9,524 bases of DNA from JAJYQH01 sp036261615 (GTDB lineage: Bacteria; Actinomycetota; Actinomycetes; Propionibacteriales; Propionibacteriaceae). Positions 5,051 through 9,524 of this stretch are shown in pieces; the stretch's first letter is position 1; every line of letters begins with the position of its first letter. A program made the position numbers and the translations under genes. The notes beneath the pieces were generated by a model, which saw only the letters and a program-made list of their open reading frames with translations, had not been told where the DNA came from and searched no databases. The stretch is taken from NCBI GenBank assembly GCA_036261615.1, contig DATAKK010000103.1, positions 1 through 9,524 on the forward strand, in the 5' to 3' direction.

Positions 5051-6469
5051 TCATGCACCAGTCCCCACCAGCCGCCAGGCGAGGCCGGCGAGCAAGCCCA
5101 GCACCAGTGAACTTCCTGCCGCGGCCACGGCGATGGTCCTTGACCAGGGCAGCGGTCGCGCGCGGACCGGCCCGCCACCGCCGCCGCCGAGTACCGCGGC
5201 CGTGATCCAGCGCAAGTAGTAGAACAGCGAGACCAGGCTGTTCAGTAGCAGCAGGACGGTGAGCCAGGCCATGCCGCCGTCCCAGGCGGAGGTGGCCGCC
5301 AGGAGCTTGCCGACGAACACCGCCGTGGGTGGGGTTCCCACCAGCCCGAGCAGGACGACGACCAGCCCCACGGCGAGCAGTGGACTGCTGCGGATCGCGC
5401 CGGCGTAGTCGCCGAGGGTGCGGGCGTCGGGCAGTGCCGTCGTGACGGCGAAGGCGGCCACATTGGTGAGCGCGTAGCCGGCGAGGTAGAGCAGCAGCGC
5501 GGGCAGCGCGAGGTCGCTGCGGCCGGCGGCGGCCACCGGGACGAGCAGGTAGCCGACCTGGCTGACCGTCGACCAGCCGAGCAGCCGCCGCGGGTCCTCC
5601 TGGCCGAAGGCCGCGAGGTTGGCGAGGCTCATGCTGAGCACGGCGAGCGCCCCGATGAGCACGTCCCAGCCCCCGCCGTGTGGCAGGGCCACGACCAGCC
5701 GGAAGGCGGCGACCAGCGCCCCCACCTTCGGCACGGTCGTGACGAAGGCGGCGACGGTGCCGGACGCACCCTGCGCCGCGTCCGGCACCCAGAAGTGTGC
5801 GGGGACGCCGCCGGCCTTGAACATCAACCCGGCGACCACGGCCACGACGCCGGCGACCACCGCCGGCCCAGGCGCCCCGGCGAGAGACGCCGCCAGCGCC
5901 GGATAGGCGGTGGTGCCGGCGAGGCCGTAGAGCAGCGTGACGCCGAGCAGTAGGAGGATGCCGAACAGGGCGCCGAGGAGGTAGGTCTTGAGCGCGGCCT
6001 CCGCGGCCCGGGGGGTGCCGGCGAGGCCCACCAGCGCGTACAGCGGGATGCTCGCCAGCAGGAACCCGACCGCGAGTACGAGCAGGTCATGGGCGCCGGC
6101 GAGGACGAGGGTGCCGGTGGTGGCGAACAGCAGCAGGGCGTAGGTCTCACTCTCCCGTGCGGTACCGGCGATCTCGTCCCCGGCGAGGCCGAGGATGAGC
6201 AGGGTCGCCACCGCGGCCACCACCCGGGCGGTCGTCGTGCCGACGTCGATGGCGAAGCCTCCGTCGAAGGCGGTGTCCGCTCCCGCGCCGATCAGCGCCG
6301 CGACGACGGACGCCGCCAGGGCTGCGGCGGCGACCACCCGCAGCCGCCACTGGCGCTCCCTGGGGGTGAACGAGCCGCCGAGCAGGCAGGCCAGTCCCCC
6401 GGCGAACAGGAGGATCTCCGGCAGCATCGCGAGCGGTCGCATGCCGCCCGACTGGAGGGCGACCATCAT
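5051..6469 (-). CDS. nuoN: NADH-quinone oxidoreductase subunit N (complex I membrane arm)
   Basis: This 472-residue polytopic membrane protein is one of the three antiporter-like proton-translocating subunits of respiratory complex I. Its length is close to typical NuoN (about 480-500). The family core is clear: ETYALLLFATTGTLVLAG (108-125), EAALKTYLLGALFG (157-170), the TM7 lysine K218 followed by VPAHFWVPDAAQGA, a TM8 lysine K248 (TTVPKVG), LLGWSTVSQVGYLLVP (296-311), and the TM12 lysine K388 (AVFVGKLLA). The conserved TM5 glutamate of the usual GLE motif is replaced: VGFLLASIPLYAL places Leu137 there. The first of two adjacent ATGs overlaps the nuoM stop as ATGA, so translation is coupled; the ATG three bases later or Met10 are less likely starts. 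A glycine run (429-433) lies between late membrane segments. It is the last gene of the operon. The subunit identity is secure. Confidence 0.93.
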   Translation of the reverse strand: MMVALQSGGMRPLAMLPEILLFAGGLACLLGGSFTPRERQWRLRVVAAAALAASVVAALIGAGADTAFDGGFAIDVGTTTARVVAAVATLLILGLAGDEIAGTARESETYALLLFATTGTLVLAGAHDLLVLAVGFLLASIPLYALVGLAGTPRAAEAALKTYLLGALFGILLLLGVTLLYGLAGTTAYPALAASLAGAPGPAVVAGVVAVVAGLMFKAGGVPAHFWVPDAAQGASGTVAAFVTTVPKVGALVAAFRLVVALPHGGGWDVLIGALAVLSMSLANLAAFGQEDPRRLLGWSTVSQVGYLLVPVAAAGRSDLALPALLLYLAGYALTNVAAFAVTTALPDARTLGDYAGAIRSSPLLAVGLVVVLLGLVGTPPTAVFVGKLLAATSAWDGGMAWLTVLLLLNSLVSLFYYLRWITAAVLGGGGGGPVRARPLPWSRTIAVAAAGSSLVLGLLAGLAWRLVGTGA

Positions 6470-7959
6470 CGGTCGACGAGGCCGATCACGGCATGGGCGG
6501 CGGGTTCGATGACGTCGAGCACCGGGCGGGGGGCGATGCCGAGGCCGAGGGACAGCGCGAGCAGCAGCCCGATGGCGATGCCCTCGTGGGCCCGGACGTC
6601 GGTGAAGGCCCTCGCCCGGCCGTGCAACTCCCCGGTGAACAGCCGCTGCAGGGTCCACAGCAGGGCGGCGCTGATGACGAGGATGCCGAGGAGGGCGACC
6701 GCGGTGACCGGTGCGGCGCCGATGCCGCCGGTGAAGATCTGGAACTCGGCGATGAACCCGGACAGCCCGGGCAGCCCGAGCGAGGCGAACGCGGCCACGG
6801 CGAACAGGGCGGTCGTGCGGGGGGCCCGGGCCGCGAGCCCGCCGTAGTCGGAGATCTCGTAGCTGCCGGTGCGTTCGAGGAACAGTCCGGCGAGGAGGAA
6901 CAGGGCCGAGGTGATCAGCCCGTGGCTGACCATCTGGGTGACCGCGCCGCTCACCGTGACCGCCCGCGCCTGGGCGGTGCTCGACGCCATCACGCCGGCC
7001 GCCCCGACGGCGAGGACGACGTAGCCCATGTGGTTGACCGAGGTGTAGGCGATCATCCGCTTGAGATTGCCCTGGGCGAGGGCGACGAGCGCGCCGACGA
7101 GCACCGAGACGATGCCGACGGCGATGATCACCCAGGCCCAGGCGTGCCAGGCCGAGGGGAGCATCGGCATGGCGATCCGGACGAAGCCGTAGGCGCCGAG
7201 TTTCAGCAGGACGCCGGCGAGGACAGCGGAGCCGATGGTGGGGGCGTCGGTGTGGGCCGGTGGCAGCCAGGTGTGGAACGGCACGGTCGGCGTCTTGACC
7301 GCCAGGCCGAGCAGGATCGCCCCGAGGACGACGGCGCCGAGGGTTCCGTGCCCGGCGAGCGGGTTCTGCTTCACCAGCGCGACCATGTCGAAGGTGTGCG
7401 GGGACGCCGCCAGGTAGAGGCCGATGAACCCGGCGAGCAGGGCGAGCGAGCCGAGGAACGTGTAGAGGAAGAAGCGCAGGGCCGAGCGCTGCCGCTCGCC
7501 GTGTCCCCAGCCTGCGATGACGAAGTACATGCCGACGATCGACAGGTCGAAGAAGACGAAGAAGACCAGAAGGTCGGCCGCGGCGAACACCCCGAGGCAG
7601 ACGGTCTCGAGGCCGAGGAACAGGGCCGCCCGGGCCCGGGGCCGGTCGGCGTCCCGGAGTGCGTAGACGGAGCAGGCGAGGAAGACGACCGAACTCATCG
7701 CGACGAGCGGCAGTGACAGGCCGTCGAGCCCGACGTGGTAGCTGCTGTTCACCCCCGGGATCCAGGCCACCCGCTCCTCGTAGGCGAGTCCGCCGTAGGC
7801 CGGCGTCCGGTAGCCCGACCACAACCACCCGACGAGGGCCACCTCGATGAGCGACGCGGCGAGCCACCACCAGCGGGCGACGGCGTCCCCGAGGCGCGGG
7901 ATCGCCAGAACGAGCGCCGCCACGAGCGGGAAGAACACGGTTACGGACAGCACGGTCAC
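6466..7959 (-). CDS. nuoM: NADH-quinone oxidoreductase subunit M (complex I membrane arm)
   Basis: This 497-residue antiporter-like subunit is of normal length (about 500). Signatures in order are HVGLDGLSLPLV (65-76), the TM5 region FFVFFDLSIVGMYFVIAGWGH (133-153), RFFLYTFLGS (162-171), K222 in VKTPTVPFHTWLPPAHTDAP, K253 in LLKLGAYGFVRI, K300 near AYTSVNHMG, HGLITSALFLLAG (346-358) and E405 in LSGFIAEFQIF. These lysines and E405 correspond to residues shown in E. coli to matter for proton pumping. The essential TM5 glutamate is Asp138 here, a conservative but notable change. The start is GTG 7959, overlapping the nuoL stop as GTGA; a GTG two codons later (7953), with GAGGTG just before it, is an alternative. 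The stop overlaps the nuoN start. Many membrane helices lie in one open frame without interruption. Confident. Confidence 0.93.
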   Translation of the reverse strand: MTVLSVTVFFPLVAALVLAIPRLGDAVARWWWLAASLIEVALVGWLWSGYRTPAYGGLAYEERVAWIPGVNSSYHVGLDGLSLPLVAMSSVVFLACSVYALRDADRPRARAALFLGLETVCLGVFAAADLLVFFVFFDLSIVGMYFVIAGWGHGERQRSALRFFLYTFLGSLALLAGFIGLYLAASPHTFDMVALVKQNPLAGHGTLGAVVLGAILLGLAVKTPTVPFHTWLPPAHTDAPTIGSAVLAGVLLKLGAYGFVRIAMPMLPSAWHAWAWVIIAVGIVSVLVGALVALAQGNLKRMIAYTSVNHMGYVVLAVGAAGVMASSTAQARAVTVSGAVTQMVSHGLITSALFLLAGLFLERTGSYEISDYGGLAARAPRTTALFAVAAFASLGLPGLSGFIAEFQIFTGGIGAAPVTAVALLGILVISAALLWTLQRLFTGELHGRARAFTDVRAHEGIAIGLLLALSLGLGIAPRPVLDVIEPAAHAVIGLVDR

Positions 7960-9524
7960 CTCACGAGCAGCACGAGGACGGCGCCGAGCGCGACGAGCGC
8001 GACGGCCTGGACGTAGTACTGGTGCAGCATCCCGGTCTGCGGCCGGCGCGCGGACGCCGCCAGCCTCCGGACGCCGCGGGCCACACCCCGCACCGCGCCG
8101 TCGACCCACCGGTCGTCGATCGCGGACGCCCGGGAGGCGAGGGCGAGGGTGCCCCGCCCGCTCGCGTCCAGGGCGGCGCCGAGGGCGTCGTCGGCGCGGG
8201 CCAGGCCGCGGGCGAGGCCGAGAGTGGGACGGACGACGACGGCCTGGGCGGCGGGTTCGAGGCCCAGCCAGTCTCGGGCCCACCGGGGTCGGGGCAGGGG
8301 CCGGCGCCACACGAGCACGACCACCCCGACCGACACGAGCGTCGAGACGGCGAGTTCGAGGGCCGAGGGTTCGACGAGCACCCCGCCGACGGTCGACGCG
8401 AGGGCGCGGGCGACCGGTGGCAGGGCGAGCACGCCGAGCCCGACGGCCGCCGCGGCCAGGACGACGACGCTCGCGGTGAGCAGCGGGGGCACCCGCCCGG
8501 AGGCGATCTCCTCCTCGCCGTGGTGAGTACGGGCGATCCGTCGCTCGTCGGCGTCCACCGGCGCCCACAGCACCCTCAGCACGGTGCCCGCGTACGCGGC
8601 GGATAGAGCGGCTCCGAGCAGGCCGACGAGGTAGAGCGGCACCGAGTGGTGCAGGGCGGCGGCGAGCACGGCGTCCTTCGACGCCCACAGCGACAGCGGC
8701 GGGACGCCGGCGAGGCTCAGCAGCGCCGCGGACGCCGCGATCCTGACAGCCGGCCAGTCGCCGATGGTGCCGCGCAGCCCGGCGAGGCTCTTGGTGCCGA
8801 GCGCCGACAGCCAGGCCCCGGCGGCCAGGAACAGGCCGGCCTTGGTGGCGGCGTGCGCGACCAGCTGTCCGGTTCCGGCGGCGGTGGCGCCGAGGCCCGC
8901 GGCCATGACGACGAACCCCAACTGGGCCGAGGTGGAGGCGGCGAGCAGCAGCTTGAGGTCGCTCTGACCGACCGCGGCCGCGCCGAGCGCGACGGCGGTG
9001 AGGGCGCCGGCCCACGCGGTGGCGGGTCCGGCCCAACTCGTCGCCAGGAGCAGGGGCGAGACCCGCAGCAGCAGGTAGCCGCCCATCGCGACCATGGCCG
9101 CCGAGTGCAGCAGGGCGCTCACCGGGCTGGGGCCGTCCATCGCCCGGGCGATCCAGAACGCGAACACGACTTGGGCCGCCTTGCCGAGCGCGGCGACGAG
9201 CACGCCGGCCGCGATCGCGTCGCGCCAGCCGGGGGTCGCCGACGCCGCGGCGTCCAGCCGCAGGCTCCCGGCACCGACGAGGGCGGCCGCGGCGGCGAGG
9301 TAGAGCCCGAGATCGGCGGTACGGGTCACGAGGAAGGCCGTGAGGCCCGAGGTCACCCGGTGGGCCTCGCGCCAACGGAACCCGATGAGCGCGTACGACG
9401 TGGCGCCCATGATCTCCCACCCCAGCAGCAGCGCCGGGAAACTCGTGGCCGTGACCGTGACGAGCACCGCCGCCGCGAACAGCAGCATGAACCCGTGGAA
9501 CCGGGCCGGCGCCTCGCGGACGTC
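7956..9524 (-). CDS. nuoL: NADH-quinone oxidoreductase subunit L (complex I), 5' end beyond the window
   Basis: The visible 522 residues are the C-terminal part of NuoL (usually 600-650); the first helices lie outside the window. Numbering from the visible edge, E37 in LLGWEIMGATSYALIGF is the conserved TM5 glutamate. K115 in LGKAAQ, followed by W-ARAMDGPSPVSALLHSA, is the TM7 region, although the usual PLHxWLPDA stretch has drifted to VFAFWIARA. LLLAASTSAQLGFVVMA, HAATKAGLFLAAGAW and GVPPLSLWASKD (K283) complete the channel. The final part (about 420-522) is amphipathic and arginine-rich, then RRPQTGMLHQYYVQA and a last membrane helix. It corresponds to the long lateral helix and anchor that span NuoM and NuoN. 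The ATG at 9488 is internal, since family sequence (REAPARFHGF) continues upstream of it to the window edge. It overlaps nuoM by 4 nt. The subunit is confident; the divergence hints at an alternative complex I. Confidence 0.92.
   Translation of the reverse strand, partial: DVREAPARFHGFMLLFAAAVLVTVTATSFPALLLGWEIMGATSYALIGFRWREAHRVTSGLTAFLVTRTADLGLYLAAAAALVGAGSLRLDAAASATPGWRDAIAAGVLVAALGKAAQVVFAFWIARAMDGPSPVSALLHSAAMVAMGGYLLLRVSPLLLATSWAGPATAWAGALTAVALGAAAVGQSDLKLLLAASTSAQLGFVVMAAGLGATAAGTGQLVAHAATKAGLFLAAGAWLSALGTKSLAGLRGTIGDWPAVRIAASAALLSLAGVPPLSLWASKDAVLAAALHHSVPLYLVGLLGAALSAAYAGTVLRVLWAPVDADERRIARTHHGEEEIASGRVPPLLTASVVVLAAAAVGLGVLALPPVARALASTVGGVLVEPSALELAVSTLVSVGVVVLVWRRPLPRPRWARDWLGLEPAAQAVVVRPTLGLARGLARADDALGAALDASGRGTLALASRASAIDDRWVDGAVRGVARGVRRLAASARRPQTGMLHQYYVQAVALVALGAVLVLLVR

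Noticed and set aside
6493..7716. 407-codon plus-strand frame opposite nuoM
   Set aside because: Composition is glycine, glutamate and aspartate from antisense of membrane-protein codons; nuoM is unambiguous.
6470..9420. Very long minus-strand frames that begin inside nuoL and nuoM in another frame and run into nuoM and nuoN
   Set aside because: The first several hundred residues are arginine/proline-rich out-of-frame reading; the real genes start at the 4-nt overlaps at 7959 and 6469.
1..9524. CRISPR array or insertion sequence
   Set aside because: No regularly spaced long repeats, no transposase-like protein and no paired terminal inverted repeats were seen.

Overview
The window is high-GC DNA with GC-rich third codon positions, frequent GTG starts, strong AGGAGG ribosome-binding sites and at least one promoter that looks leaderless. 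This points to an actinobacterium (Frankia, Streptomyces or Pseudonocardia-like). I cannot name a genus from sequence alone.

Region 1 (about 1-5050) is accessory DNA and reads as a small, partly decayed integrated island. At its left end is a gene-free, AT-richer patch (1-295). It holds a tRNA-like T-arm plus acceptor half (minus strand, 113-137), inverted repeats, and copies of a TGTTGCACGT repeat suited to be integrase arm sites. A complete tyrosine-recombinase integrase (296-1465, plus) follows, with no recognisable excisionase or replication gene. Converging on it from the right is a minus-strand defence or toxin-antitoxin block: a long AbiEi-family antitoxin (3624-2599) overlapping an AbiEii-like nucleotidyltransferase (2624-1821). 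After these comes an open frame (1820-1512) that looks like the C-terminal remnant of a second, different AbiEi antitoxin. The antitoxin has a likely leaderless promoter embedded in GTTCA half-sites, consistent with autoregulation. Upstream of it on the same strand is an isoprenylcysteine-carboxyl-methyltransferase-family membrane protein (4463-3915).

Region 2 (4464-5050) has no gene. It contains a second tRNA-like T-arm/acceptor fragment (4811-4835) lying between two imperfect copies of a G-rich 24-bp repeat. This arrangement resembles an attachment site for a different integrase.

Region 3 (5051-9524, minus strand) is conserved chromosomal sequence: the 3' end of a respiratory complex I operon, nuoL (cut by the window edge), nuoM and nuoN. 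They are joined by 4-nt GTGA/ATGA stop-start overlaps and so are translationally coupled. All three encode Mrp-type antiporter-like proton channels of the membrane arm. NuoM has Asp, and NuoN has Leu, where the well-studied homologues carry a conserved TM5 glutamate. This suggests a divergent complex, perhaps the shorter second nuo cluster found in some actinobacteria.

Overall, the end of the nuo operon appears to be a site where foreign DNA has integrated repeatedly, leaving an integrase, one intact AbiE-type system, the remnant of another, and two different attachment-site-like fossils. I see no clearly new system. The most testable points are the AbiE operon with its operator, the degraded second antitoxin, and the two att-like patches.
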